The notes beneath the pieces were generated by a model that saw only the letters and a program-made list of their open reading frames with translations, made no database searches and was not told the origin of the DNA. Positions 1 through 11,014 of a stretch of 42,983 nt of DNA are shown here, piece after piece (positions within the stretch are counted from its first letter, which is position 1; each line of letters begins with the position of its first letter). A program made the translations under genes and the position numbers. This DNA comes from Byssothecium circinans. Its lineage: Eukaryota > Ascomycota > Dothideomycetes > Pleosporales > Massarinaceae. The stretch is taken from NCBI GenBank assembly GCA_010015675.1, contig ML977037.1:100032-143014 (forward strand), read 5' to 3'.

Positions 1-2
1 CC

Positions 3-170
3 AAAAAGGGCAAGAGAAAGGCCTTGCAGCCATCTACAAAGAGCAACAAGCGCCAGAAACATGTGGTTAACGCTGTAGCTACTGAGGAGGCCTCAGGGGC
101 TGCGTCAGCAGCTCCACCCACGACCACGCGGCGCGGCCGCAACGTTAAGCTTCCAAGTAAATATCAGTAG
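3..170 (+). CDS. Transposase C-terminal fragment (DDE-1, pogo/Fot1 type), cut by the window edge
   Basis: This open frame enters from the left edge and stops at TAG 168-170, giving about 55 residues. It is Lys/Arg-rich at first, then Ala/Ser/Thr-rich, and ends in RRGRNVKLPSKYQ. The minus-strand fragment at the right edge ends in RHGRAIKLPAKYR, so the two share the tail pattern R-x-G-R-x-x-K-L-P-x-K-Y. Basic tails of this form are familiar from fungal DDE-1 superfamily transposases. The DDE catalytic core and DNA-binding domain lie outside the window, so whether the element is intact cannot be judged. Confidence 0.65.
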   Translation, partial: KKGKRKALQPSTKSNKRQKHVVNAVATEEASGAASAAPPTTTRRGRNVKLPSKYQ

Positions 171-285
171 CGCAAGTTGATCGCAAGTATCAATATAGTA
201 CTCCATAAAAAACTCTCGTGATAATAGCTACTATATGTGGCTCTATAGCTTTATTCTTGGGTGAGTTGTTTTGGTATTGCGCGAT

Positions 286-309
286 CGTTGCGCGAACATG
301 ATCGTTGCG
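286..309 (+). repeat. Subterminal direct repeat of the left transposon
   Basis: CGTTGCG occurs at 286-292 and again at 303-309, with start-to-start spacing of 17 bp. The right-hand element has CGTAACG twice at the same 17-bp spacing. These are probably transposase binding sites at the element terminus (inference). Confidence 0.5.
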
Positions 310-324
310 TGCACGGACACGTTA

Positions 325-1209
325 TCTGCTCGATGCGCTAACAATGCGCTAACAGCACAATATATCAGTCTTAATCTGCTATCGTTTCTCTTCTTCCGCT
401 TGTCGAGCCTTGGTCGGCGTGCTTTGTAAATTGCCGATCGAAGGAGGACTGCTGCGCACTCTGCGTGTCTTTAGGATTCTCCCGCTCTCCAGAAATAACA
501 TGGTTGTTAATCGGGTTGCGTGGCAGTGAGTCGGGTCCGGCACTCCGAGACTTTGCGTGCGTTGGGATGAGCGACCAGTAGCGTGTTCCAACCAATAGGT
601 AGCAGCAATATTCGGCATTCAAAAGCGTTGAGGATCGTGACGAGGAAGCCTGTTTTCGAAAGAGGAACGAGAACTGCCAAAGGTCGTGCAGCAAGAACAG
701 TTAAGCAACGCAAGAAAGTGACGGATGGATAAATAATAGGGAGCAGTTCGTTGAGAATACATAGAACCCAACACTTCCCGATTCGTAGGGAGCCCATTGT
801 TTGTCGAGCTCAGGGTCTATCATTCTATCTCTTTGGTAATTCAGGGTCCTGATAGGGTTGGCAACGAGATGTCAAAACTTCCCCCAGTTGCCAGCCAATC
901 CTACAGCCGGTATTTCGAAGTAGCCCCAGGCCAGTGTCACGAAAATCACGAATGTTTCAAAAGGTGAAATTCTGATAAAGTATTATTCCGTCGATACGTA
1001 TATCCCATAATACATATCGGCCAATGAGTCGCTGTCTCCACTGGCAGCGAATGGGCAGGTGAACAGAGAGGACGCAAACCCGCTCGACCCTCTTCCAATG
1101 TAGCTTCTGCCTTGCGCCTCAAAACTTGATGATCCCATGCTGAAAACACGTTCTGAACGCAGAATACCCACACTCCATCCGACGCCGGCCCATGCTGTAA
1201 TCATGCCTA
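325..1209. other. Gene-poor interval between transposon end and PTA1
   Basis: I see no supportable gene here. Several open frames of 70-110 codons exist on the minus strand, but they overlap each other in different frames and resemble no family I know. A short direct repeat, ATGCGCTAAC, occurs twice near 335-353 just outside the transposon end. The right part is likely the 3' untranslated region of PTA1. Confidence 0.5.
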
Positions 1210-3964
1210 CTAACTAGCTTGCACCTGGTGTGCGCCATTCAACTCCACCTTGACCTCGCCTCCTTCATTAGGTGTGCTGCGTCCGTTCGCATCCCCAAGC
1301 GAGATGCCTGGCCGATAGTGCTTGAGCAGCTTGCCAGCACTTGGCCTCGCTCGGTCATTGCCCTCCCACAGCTCCAAGAGGATGTCCCCGACAACTTTTC
1401 GCACCGGGGGTCGGAACATGTGCAGGTATTGAAGTACCTTGCAGGCTAGATCGATTCGCTCGGGATCATCGGCTATTTTGATAAGCCGTGACAGAATCTC
1501 ATGGTCGAGGTGCGGCATCTCCGAAACAAGGCGAAGAAATATCTTATCCGTATGCTCCACATAGGGCAGGATGCTATCGATGAGGCGCAGAGCACAGCGT
1601 TGATAATTGCCCTTTGTCGAGGAGTCGGTCGAGCCTGCATTACCGTTCATCTTAGCAGCAATTTTAGAAGATTGTGCAAGGATAGTGTCGTTGTACCATT
1701 CCTCCGTAAGCCAAGAGATCGCGACGTCAATACGTTTCCTCCAGTCATACATAATGTATGAATGAAGTCTGTCTCTGACCACGTCGCTGATAGAAAAAGT
1801 TCCTTTGACGTTCTTGACAGCAAATTCATCCTTGACGCCTTCGTCAGGGTCATCAAGGCCTGCACTTGCCCGAGTCGCCAGCCTGGACAAAATAGTTATC
1901 CATGCATCCCTCCCGTAGTCACTCGCGGCAAGCCGGTTGAAGCTTCCCTTTGCATTCTTGCTCTTCTCCTTTTCATCTGCAGTACCTAGCATCTTGAATG
2001 CGTCGCGAACGGACATCTCTCCATACTTTTGTACTTCTTGCTCGGTAAGCGGTGGAGCTTCGGGAAGTTTATATGGAGCGAGAGGAGCGGCAGGTGTTTG
2101 AAGCACTTCGGGGGTTGCAAGATTGTCGAGCCTATTCGCAATCTGTTCTGCATCCTCGGGCTCAAAGTCGGGTTCATACTCGTCGTCATCATCGACCGGT
2201 GCGGGTATTGGAGCAGGGGTGGCCTTTTGAGCGGCGTTGCTGAGGCTGAGATAGCGAGACCGTACGACCTAGATGTGATGTCAGTGAATTGATTTCGCTG
2301 AATAGATATGATGAAAGGTGCGAGGGCCGGCTAAATGATCTAGTGATCCACCAGATGAGAGGCCTGTTATCACGTGACCGTGCGTCGCGTACGCGAACCG
2401 TGAGCGTGGCCAGCTCGTTGCAGATCAGACCCTTGCAAGAGGCGCAAATCCCTGACCCATAGAAGAAAATTGAATCATCACGTACATTAATTGCGTTTCC
2501 CAATTGAGCCTCGTCAATCTTTTGCAGCAGGTGCACGACTAGCACAAGCAATTGTTCAGGATCTTTGAAGGCCTGTACGTCAAAGTTTACAATGCTGCTA
2601 TCGGGATTCAGGGTGAACAGTTGCCGATAGCTCACTGGACCTGGAGGCAGAGTAGTCGCGGGTACAGGAGGCGCAGGCGTAGGAACAGGTGTCGTGGAGG
2701 GAGCATTTGCACGCAAGCGCTGCCGCTTGGCAGCATCTAACCCGTCAATAGGCTCGACAGGCGCCGGTCTCTTGCGAGACGATTCATCAAAGACGTCAAG
2801 ACGCATACGATGCATGCGCTCGAGATACTGCTGTATGCGTCCATTATACGGGTTCTCGGGGTTCCTAGTTGCGCATTGTTTAGCAAAGAGCAAATCTAAG
2901 GAATTGACAAGCCTACCTCTTCATGACGTTCACCAGCAGAGCGCGTGTCGTACGTTCGATCGACTTCATTATAACTCGATTCTTGGGTGTCATGGGCGAG
3001 TTGGCGAGCTTGAGTGGATTGAAGTTGAGCACACTCTCTAGTATCTTTTTGGCGGCAATTGGCCTGCGCTGTATCAACATGCCCAGAGTGTTGAGCACGG
3101 CAGTGATAAGCAATGCATCACTATCATCCGTTAGATGTATTCCAGAATCCATAGCCCGTTTATCTAACCTGTGATCGCCATGTATGATGTCCAGCAACCG
3201 ATCGAGCAAGCCGTGGCCTTCCGCCTCAAGGTTCCCGTACGGTAGCAGAGGATGATTGCGGGGTAAGAGGGCGAGCGAGATATCATTCGGATCGGGCCGC
3301 TGTGAGAAGGTGAGCATGCAGTGCATAGAGTTGGCACGGGGCAGTAATCACCCTAGGGTCCGCCATGCCTGGTGTTTCCGCCAGCACCACCTGCTGGACA
3401 AATTTGATGCAGCATATTCGCACTCCTGACGGGGCGACATCCATGCGCTGAAGAATGTTCAACTTGATGGCTTGCATGAGCTGCCAGTTGTGGCTGTCGT
3501 TGGGATCCGAGATTCTGGAGGCACATGGGAATGAGAAAGCGTTCAACAAGCAAGCTGGAAGGGTAGCATTATGAGGTATGAAGCGGTACAATGTATCGTA
3601 CTCATGGTGTTATGGAGTTTCTACTTGTATAGGGAAGCACTCACGTGTGTCTGTAGATGAGCGGGTATATGGTTGCAGCTGTCATGATGGCGCTCTTAAT
3701 CACAGCCCTGTCCTGCACCACCTCCAGGTAGTTCTTCAGCGTATCCAGCACGATGAGCGCCATCCGCTCCTTCTCCTCCAGCGGCCATGTCGGCGCTGAA
3801 AAGGACTCGGACAAGAAGTCGGCGCCCCACCGCCGTACCTCCAGAGTCGCATTTGAGTTGGCGCCGATGAGAGGCAGCACGCCGGGGAGGATGTTGGGGT
3901 AATTTGCGCCGTCGTTCAGCAGAAGGGTGCGCGCCGCCTCTAATTGGGGCATTGCCAGCGCCAT
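1210..3964 (-). CDS. PTA1: Symplekin/Pta1, subunit of the mRNA cleavage and polyadenylation factor
   Basis: Five exons read on the minus strand: 3964-3645, 3514-3352, 3299-2917, 2864-2486 and 2268-1210, giving 767 residues. Introns are 130, 52, 52 and 217 bp, with donors GTGAGT, GTGATT, GTAGGC and GTACGT. The N-terminal half is the helical repeat domain of the symplekin/Pta1 family, with recognisable blocks such as IKLNILQRMDVAPSGVRICC and LALLPRNHPLLPYGNLEAE. A Pro/Ala-rich linker and an acidic patch (DDDDEYEPDFEPEDAEQ) follow, then a conserved C-terminal helical part. In yeast and animals this protein is the scaffold of the pre-mRNA 3'-end processing machinery in the nucleus. I chose the ATG at 3964 because MALAMPQLEAARTLLL starts like other fungal Pta1 proteins; an in-frame codon at 4084 would add 40 unlikely residues. 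It diverges from COA3 over 385 bp. Confidence 0.88.
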
Positions 3965-4349
3965 GTTCGCGACAGAAAGACGGCGAACGCAGTGCAAGTG
4001 GTGATGTGCTTCTTTGACGGAAAGTAGTTCGCACGCGCGTGCTGTCTGCCAAGCCAGAGAGCGCGACAAAGCCCAAGTGTCCACCGCTGAGACTGCCCTT
4101 ATCCTCAGTCAACAAACGGCCGAGCTGGCAGGTGAGTGAGAGCGTGAGATGCGCCAGGCAAGAAGCTGGTCGTTGTCGTTGTCTACTTGATTGATGGTGG
4201 TAGCGGAGGTGAAGGTGAGGGCGTCACGCCCATGGCACCTGCATGGGAGGTGCGCCAAGGAAAGACCGTGCGCAGAGCCTCATCGCGGCCGCTCAAAGGA
4301 CGACTTCCCCGCAACAAAAGTTGGACTGGACGTTCCGCCAGCCGTCGCC
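3965..4349. promoter_or_regulatory. Shared divergent promoter region of PTA1 and COA3
   Basis: The 385 bp between the two start codons must contain both promoters and both 5' leaders. I see no TATA box. The right part has an open frame that runs into COA3 from 4187, but the micro-exon model makes it untranslated leader. Confidence 0.5.
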
Positions 4350-4724
4350 ATGCCATAGTACGTCCTCTCCGCCCAATGATTTACGATCCGTATGCTTACA
4401 ATGCTAGCAAACCATTCCGGTCGACCTACTACGATGAGCGCATGCGCGCGCAGCCCGCTCTCCTCCGTGCTCGAGCACCCTACCTAGTCAAGAACACCAT
4501 CACCGGCATCTCCATCTGCGCCTTGGTCATAGGAATCTGTATGTTGCATATTACTATACTGCGGGGATCTGGTCTGACCCGTAACAGACGCATACACCAT
4601 CAACGCCATCTCCCAGGACGAATTCGACGACGTTATCGTTCCTGACGAGCCCATAAGAAAGCAGACACCACAACCCGGCACCGCCCAGAGTGTGCAGCAA
4701 GCCGTAGCAGCGAGGAAGCAGTAA
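4350..4724 (+). CDS. COA3: Cytochrome c oxidase assembly factor 3 (Coa3)
   Basis: Three exons (4350-4357, 4408-4538, 4588-4724) give 91 residues, the usual size for this family. The first coding exon is only 8 nt (ATGCCATA). Its intron starts GTACGT and ends CTTACAATGCTAG, and splicing yields MPYKPFRSTYYDERMR. The second intron starts GTATGT and ends AACAG. The protein has a short basic N-terminus with ALLRARAPYL, one transmembrane helix (about residues 31-49, ending in YAYTINAIS) and an acidic motif DEFDDVIVPDEP, all typical of Coa3. In yeast Coa3 sits in the inner mitochondrial membrane and couples Cox1 synthesis to complex IV assembly. A start at 4376 or 4187 without the first intron would keep the membrane part but give an atypical N-terminus. 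It ends 160 bp from the deaminase-like gene, which converges on it. Confidence 0.85.
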
Positions 4725-4884
4725 AGCGTGCTGTAGGAAGAACGAAGAGTGTGGCTCGACGAGTGTCCTAAAGAGTGTTCGAGCAAGACATGTTTGATGA
4801 CTGTAAATTGATGTACAAATATGCACACATGCATGGGGTGGCGCTAGGGCACTGTTTCTAGAAAAGAACACTCTTTTTGCCTGC

Positions 4885-6902
4885 TTAAAATGCGAATTCA
4901 GACCCCATGCAGCACTGTGCAGGCTTTTCATACATGGCCTTGAGCTGCACGGTCTGCTCCCCCTTTCGTATTAAAAGCCCCGATATGCCGAATAGTACAC
5001 CCTCTTTGGCTTCCATGGTCGACAACGTTTCATCCAAATCCGCGAGAGCTTCCTGATGATCATCCGACAAAAGAAATGCCTCTTCTGCGTCTAGCCAGTG
5101 AGCTGTAACGCGAATGTTTAGGATCTGCCGTTGAAGGTGCGACGTCGAAGTTCCAGACGCCAGCATTTCCGCTTGTTCTTGCAACACTTCAATGTGTATT
5201 TTAGTCGTGTGAAAGCGTACCGACAGATTACCCCCCTCGAAAACAAACGACTGTTGCGATCCGGGTTCAACATGGAGGACTGGCGCGTTTGACAACTTGT
5301 CTTCGCGATCCACTGCCTGCGGAGGACCCAGCACAACCGGAGTCGTAGCAGTGATCGGTGACGCCAACGTATCCCTCTCGAGCACATCACGCTCTTCTCG
5401 CACCTCCGTTTCTGTCACGTGTTCGTCCCATACCGAGGCTTCATGGCAGGATCTTTGCGAACTGGTTGACAGAAGTGAAAAAATACCGCTTTCTCTCGGA
5501 TCAGTCAGCTTAGCCTTCTTCGCCGCAGCCAACTTCGAAATCCATTCTTCAACTGCCGTATTGAATACTTGTATCGTCGAGGACCATTGCTGCTGAGCCT
5601 TCGTCTTCATGTTAAGCCCTGCTAACTCAGGTATCATCCACAGCTCATACACCCTTCCATGTGTCTTGGGGATGTGAAACCGGCCATGTTTTTTTATGAA
5701 CAGGTCGCAGAGAAAACAAGCATGCTTGCTCGACTTGAGCACACGAGGCGGGTATTTGACGGTGAATAGCTCGTAATGGAACAGCAGCTGGATTTCGGCA
5801 TGGACTTTGTAAGACTGATTAGCGTTGTTTTCCGTCACTTGCTTCTTGATGTTTTCCTGAAGCCCCTTGCGCCCTTTGTATACAGAACTGACCAACAGAC
5901 CCATTAATTTCGTGGCTGAGTGATGGAGGCCGGTTCTCATGTCGGCGGGACTGAAGTACACGGACTGAACTTTGACCGACTGGAAGACAGGCAGGCTCCC
6001 AGCTTTTCGCAGTAGACTTTTAGCTGTGGGAACGTAGTGTGCTAGCTTCTCGAGCTGGCAGATTGTACTCTCCTTTGTAGTTGGATCCATCTCACTGTTT
6101 GGAATCCTATCAAACAAGGCTTCTAGGGATGTTTGGTGTGTCCTCCAAATTTCCGTTGCTACAATCATGATCGAAAGAAGCGTTACGTCGGCAGACCCGT
6201 CATTGCGCTTGGTCATGGGAGTCTCGTTGTAACGTTTGGACAAACGTGAAAAGTCAGCGCCTAGCTGAATAACCTCGCTCGAAAGAGGCGGTCGCTTTGA
6301 TTTAGGGAGTTTGAGGGTGAGATCAAAGGCTAGCTTCAAGCGCGCTGCGGTCTTTGGTGGTTCTGAGCTAGACAGTCCGAGGCGTTTGGTTATACGCGCT
6401 CGACCATGTTTTATCACCTCATTCAAAAGGTCATTGCAGTAATCGTTCTCAGGATCTGTGAAAGTGTCAGTGTGATGGCATGTATCACTTATCTCAGGCG
6501 TGCCATACGAACACACTGCCTCTCCAGTACTGTACAAATACTTTCCACACCTTGCTGTAGATGACTCACAGAGCCGGTATTCGTAGCCAGTGTTACGGTC
6601 AAGCCTCTGTGGTCGAGCGCTTCTTCCACACACATTGCCATAACATGGTCCGGATTATCGCTATATGAAGACAGATAACAGAGACAATTCACGATGTCTG
6701 CTTCTTGTTTGAAGGTTAGGGCTCTGTCATTTGTCGGGACTTGACCGTTGTATTTGTTTGTCGTGGGTTTGATCGGCTTGTTGCATATTCTTTGCAACAG
6801 TGCGATATCTTCAGCTAGGCGCAACGCTACATCTGCCATGTGATCGAATGGTAAAATAAGAGAGCTGTTGGGAGAAAGAGTCATCACGAGGCTGGTAGGC
6901 AT
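4885..6902 (-). CDS. OTT_1508-type deaminase-fold protein (fungal)
   Basis: Two exons are proposed, 6902-6551 and 6455-4885, giving about 640 residues. The acceptor TTTCACAG at 6456-6458 is clear. The donor is either GTGTGG (exon end 6551) or GTATTT (exon end 6542); both keep frame. Near residues 330-385 lies HAEIQLLFHYE (H336, E338), then HACFLCDLF (C364, C367), then HIPKTHGRVYELWMIP. This H-x-E plus C-x2-C arrangement is the zinc site of the cytidine-deaminase fold and matches the OTT_1508-like family, which is expanded in fungi and has no known substrate. The N-terminal part is helical and the C-terminal 200 residues are poorly conserved. There is no signal peptide or membrane segment, so it is probably intracellular. 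The family assignment is from memory of the motif; the enzymatic role is unproven. Confidence 0.72.
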
Positions 6903-8827
6903 CTATTTCTGATGTTGCAGAGCTGTATATGCAGGTTTGTAGGTTGTGATTGGGCTAAGGTTACACAGCATTGCGTCTGCAGATGTCGATCGATATTGGA
7001 TTGCTTTGGTGAAAATAACGTCGCTCTCTTCCGGTATGATAGCAAGAATATCGACACTTTGCTTCGCCCTCTTTTGGGCTACATCGGAAATGTCTCTTGA
7101 AGAGGGTGGTGAAAGGAGTGCGGGAGTTCTTTGACGGCATCGAACGGCCGGGAGTAGAAGCGGGGCTCGAGGGATATTGGACGGCACGTAGAGCTTTTAT
7201 GTCTGATATGGAATACCGGTGTTCCCGGGCCGAACTAGGTCTGCATTTGCGCCGTTCCGCTCAGTTCCTCTTGTGAAATATCGACATGGGTGCAACCGGC
7301 GGCTGGACTCCACTTCCGCGCCGCGCCGCGCCGCATAGAACGTGTAGTTGAGGCTTGTACCGACCTCTGTGTCAAAACTTTTTCTATCATCGGTCATCAG
7401 TGCAGCATTGCATGGAGTCGGCTACGTTGACTTCGGGGAAGTGAAGATCGAGGTCATAAATAAAGAAATGGACATGTTGGCTCCAATATAAAACGCACGG
7501 GAGCTTATTCCAACGTAGGCCCAGCCATCGTAGGGTCCATGTTGCTCCGATACTTGAGCGGGGGGCGAAAGGGTTGAGAATGCAGCGTCCAGCCGAGGCT
7601 GAGAGATGGTAACTGGGTGGGCTACAACTAGGGAGCTCATTCGCAGAAGTTATCCTAATAGATACAATTGTCCAGATCTCAAAAAGATCGTACATATGGT
7701 ATGTAGGCTTTGGGGCATCAGCCCTGGAGCACTAGGTAAATGATCGCCACTAGCTCCTTCTGTGCTCTTAGTGTGACTTCTTCCCACCTTCTCTCATCTT
7801 TTGCATCATCTCACCTCGTTCTGCGGAGTAATTTACCCATTCGTGTCAGCATATTGCTCTGTCATAATCAAGCCGACCGCCATGCGACAGATGCCGTCCC
7901 CTATCCCCGGCTGAAGGATCCTTGTGGTCGGGATTCCCGCGTCTCAAGCGTGCCACGACAACATCGAGCAACGTGCCACGCCGTGGTGTATAAACACTAC
8001 CCCGGGACCGGTTCTTTACCAGCTCCATGTATCGGGCATTGCTTGTTCATGAGAAGCCTTGATGAAACTTTACTATACAATGCTCTGTCAGGCGCAAAGC
8101 AGGAATCCAGCACCAGACAGATACGACACTGCCCACATAACCCTCAGGGTTCAAGGTGCTGCTCAACAATTCCTTCGACCTTTCCTCGGCGCACATCGTC
8201 CAAGTGTCTAGAATGTTTTTCTCCCTAGACATCCCACCGATTGGCAGAGGCCAAGACTTTCCAAGGCGCCAAGATGCTATTGCACCTCTTTAATATAACG
8301 ACTTGCAGTAGGTATTCAACTTCGACCTTCCGTATCCAGTCCGTCAGCAATCGCTTCGTATTTTCGAAGAATCCCTACCATGTCGCAATTTTGTCTTTTT
8401 GGCAGCCTAGAAGCGTGCTACTCGTTCACTCCTCCCAACAATTGTTGGCAGCAGCAAACTTCACTTAGCTACTTCGAGCGTAATAGCCTTACTCAGTGGT
8501 TCTCTCATGCGATATCTCTGCCCCTGCGAGTTATATCGCCAAGTAGTTCCCGTGGGGCAGACTGCCAAGTCACCGAATGGTTGTTCCTGAGATTGATATA
8601 GCAGGTGAACAACCATAGCTTCGGTTACAAGCGTTGGCTTCCGGAGCTACATCGCAACGCTGTGGATGTAGACTGCTTGCACCTTCCCGATGCGGGCAAT
8701 CGAGATAAAGTCCAAGACGCTGTGCCTGGATACCGGATATCAAGGTCTCATGGTCTCGGTAAAGGGAATTGCTGACAAGACGCAATATGAGGATCCAATA
8801 TCGTTAGGCTGTCCTGGCCCGACGCTT
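6903..8827. other. About 1.9 kb without a supportable gene
   Basis: This interval lies upstream of both the deaminase-like gene and the anchor-B gene, so it holds two divergent promoters. Open frames up to 162 codons (for example 7740-8228 on +) are rich in Ser/Cys/His, lack recognisable domains and have no matching splice context. A short CCGCG repeat lies at 7316-7334. Confidence 0.5.
7316..7334 (+). repeat. Short tandem repeat (CCGCG)n
   Basis: Nearly four copies of CCGCG occur in tandem. The tract is GC-rich in a moderately GC-poor intergenic interval. It is a minor simple repeat with no evident function. Confidence 0.7.
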
Positions 8828-8834
8828 TATAAAA
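8828..8834 (+). promoter_or_regulatory. TATA box of the anchor-B gene
   Basis: TATAAAA lies 74 bp upstream of the ATG at 8902, a plausible position for a fungal core promoter. The leader after it carries a pyrimidine-rich part and CGTCAAGATGAAG around the start. Confidence 0.5.
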
Positions 8835-8901
8835 GGTCGCTATAATCCCCATCTTTCAGGGCCTATCGTGCAAGAAAGCTCGACCGCCACCCCTCGTCAA
8901 G

Positions 8902-10550
8902 ATGAAGTACTGTGCAACCATCGCCGCCTTTGCGGCCGCAGCATTCGCGAAGGAGATTCCAAGAGATCCTGAGCGCCACGCCGAGCTCTATGAGTCCGGT
9001 ATTATGCATGAAAGGATCATGGCTGCGAAGGCCGAACAGCTTGCGCTGGATCAACAGATGGGTGTTATGAATTCCCTTGCTGGACCGCTCTACCCCGAGC
9101 TGCCCTTTGCCCAATGCAAGAATGGGTTGGCACTTCCTTTCCGTGGCGACAACTCCACCGCCTTCCGCTGCAACAACGTATGTGCGAAAATCTTCGGAGG
9201 ATTTGTTCAACAAGTTAACATATTAACAGGTTAATCTCCATCACTTTTTATCCCACACTGCGCTTGGCAGTGCAACTGGACTTGGTTCAAGTTCGTGGGG
9301 TTGGGTGAGCGACGACGGCCGTGAGTTTGCTATTATTGCGCAGGCTGATGGCGCTGCCTTCGCCGAAGTAAAAATTACCACCTCTGATAAATAGACTACG
9401 TTGACTAAGATCTTTAGATTACCACTGCCGGTCAGCTACGATATCTTGGCCGTCTTCCCCAAACGACTGGTGTGGCCCCCAGCCGATGGAGGGAGATCCG
9501 AACCTTCAAGAACTACATCGTTGTCGGTTCTGAGGAGCCAGGCCACGGTATCCAGATCTTTGATCTCAAGAAGCTCTTGGACATCGACTACAAGAAAGGA
9601 CCGGTGACCTTCAGCCCTGACACGGACCTGACCTCTTTCTGGAACGGCGTTCCGCTTGGTCGTGTTCACAATGTCCTGACGAACCCCGCGACCAACTATG
9701 CTTACGTAGTAGGCGCCCAGCCCCGTAACGACACTTGCAGGGCCGGTCTTGTCTTCCTCGACCTATCTGATCCCGCTAATGTCAAGAACACTGGATGGTA
9801 AGCACTCCACATTTGGAGTATGTGCAATTACTAACAACATGAATAGTGCTCACCAGGATGGATACGTCCACGATGCTCAGTGCTTGATCTACAAAGGCCC
9901 GCACACTAAATACCTAGGCCGCGAGATCTGCTACGGCTATAACGAGGATTCACTTACTATCTGTGAGTTATTTGGTCTTCCCTCAAGCTTGTCAGACCTG
10001 TCTAACAGTACCAGACGATGTTACCGACAAGAAGTTCCCGGAGGTAATTTCCATCACGTCCTACGAAGGAGCAACCTACACCCATCAAGGATGGGTGTTG
10101 GACCAAAACAATCAAGAATTCCTGATCTTGGACGACGAGCTCGATGAGCGCGAGGGACGTGGACCCTCTGCCAACGGCCGCCCCACCACCTTCATCTGGG
10201 ACATCCGCAACCTCGAGAAGCCAAAGCAGACCGGCTACTACCAAGGACCTCGCACGACCATTGACCACAATCAGTACATCTTTGGGAAGTACAGCTACCA
10301 GTCCAACTACGGTGCTGGCATCAGTGTGCTCGACATCTCCAGCATCCCCAGTGACCCGACGGGTCGTGGTGTCAGAGAAGTTGCGTGGTTCGACGTTTAT
10401 CCCGAGGATGACCACCTGGGTGAGAATGGTGGCAGTATTGCTTTTGTTGGGACGTGGAGCTCGTACGCAGGATTCCCGAGTGGTTTCATCCTTATCAACA
10501 CCATTGAGAGGGGTGCATGGGTTGTTAAAGTGCAGAACCCGCTTCCGTAA
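8902..10550 (+). CDS. Secreted choice-of-anchor-B / LVIVD-repeat-like protein
   Basis: Five exons (8902-9177, 9230-9367, 9418-9797, 9847-9962, 10015-10550) give 481 residues, and all introns are 49-52 bp. Residues 1-16 form a signal peptide (MKYCATIAAFAAAAFA, cleavage before KE). The mature part has blocks typical of beta-propeller-like anchor-B proteins: SSSWGWVSDDGREFAI, ADGAAFAEIT, CAHQDGYVHDAQC, EGATYTHQGW, FILDDELDE-like text and TTFIWDIRNLEKP. Such proteins are found in bacteria and fungi, are extracellular, and have no assigned reaction. The paired Cys around CAHQDGYVHDAQC and in CYGYNEDS suggest disulfides. A TATA box lies 74 bp upstream. It is followed 465 bp later by another secreted protein in the same direction. 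I am sure of the gene model; the function is open. Confidence 0.82.
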
Positions 10551-11014
10551 AAAGCTACATTTGCGGTTCGGATGACCTGGGAGACTGGACCTCGAGATGT
10601 ACGCATATGATATCTAGTGATAATAACGTAATTGCTACGTTATTTGACTTCTCGTTCATTTCTATATTGTTATAACCCAAATTACCGTAAATAGTCCAGC
10701 GCCCGCAGCCTGTACACGCCCCCACAGGAGCCAGCAAAAGACCTGCCCAAATCGGTTTCTAGTACCGTATCATTCGTTCGCTTGGTCTGCCGCCAGAACT
10801 GCCGGGGTTGTTATTCATTCTTAAATACCCATCACCATGCACATCTTTACCTTTTATATTCCTCATTATAGTAGATGCAGGCTGAACGTTGGGAAGGTGT
10901 TTACCGCAGGGCTTCATACATATAGAAGCATCCGAGTCTTCGTCCTAACGCTCCTATGTTTAACATCCGAATTCACATTCCATACGGTTTGAGTTCGCAA
11001 TTCCTTGAGCAACT
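10551..11014. other. Intergenic region between the two secreted-protein genes
   Basis: This carries the 3' end of the anchor-B gene and the promoter of the metalloprotease gene. No open frame of note is present. Weak AT-rich elements lie near 10850-10875 and 10916, but I cannot single out a TATA box. Confidence 0.5.

Larger units (their letters stand above)
1..322 (+). mobile_element. 3' end of a pogo/Fot1-type DNA transposon
   Basis: The stretch contains a transposase C-terminal tail (3-170), an AT-rich 3' untranslated part, and a terminal region with two direct copies of CGTTGCG at 286 and 303, exactly 17 bp apart. The part at 211-250 is recognisably similar to the reverse complement of 42508-42550, which belongs to the element at the other edge. 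The outer boundary is placed at a TA dinucleotide (323-324), because Tc1/mariner/pogo elements duplicate TA. That boundary is inferred, since the other end of the element lies outside the window. Confidence 0.65.

Noticed and set aside
371..797. Two overlapping minus-strand open frames (107 and 96 codons)
   Set aside because: They overlap in different frames, have no domain or splice context, and lie in a gene-poor stretch by the transposon end.
4187..4349. Upstream in-frame extension of COA3
   Set aside because: The extension has no family resemblance, and the 8-nt first exon at 4350 gives a normal Coa3 N-terminus.
7740..8228. 162-codon open frame on +
   Set aside because: Composition is Ser/Cys/His-rich without a domain, no good start context, and overlapping minus-strand frames of similar quality exist.
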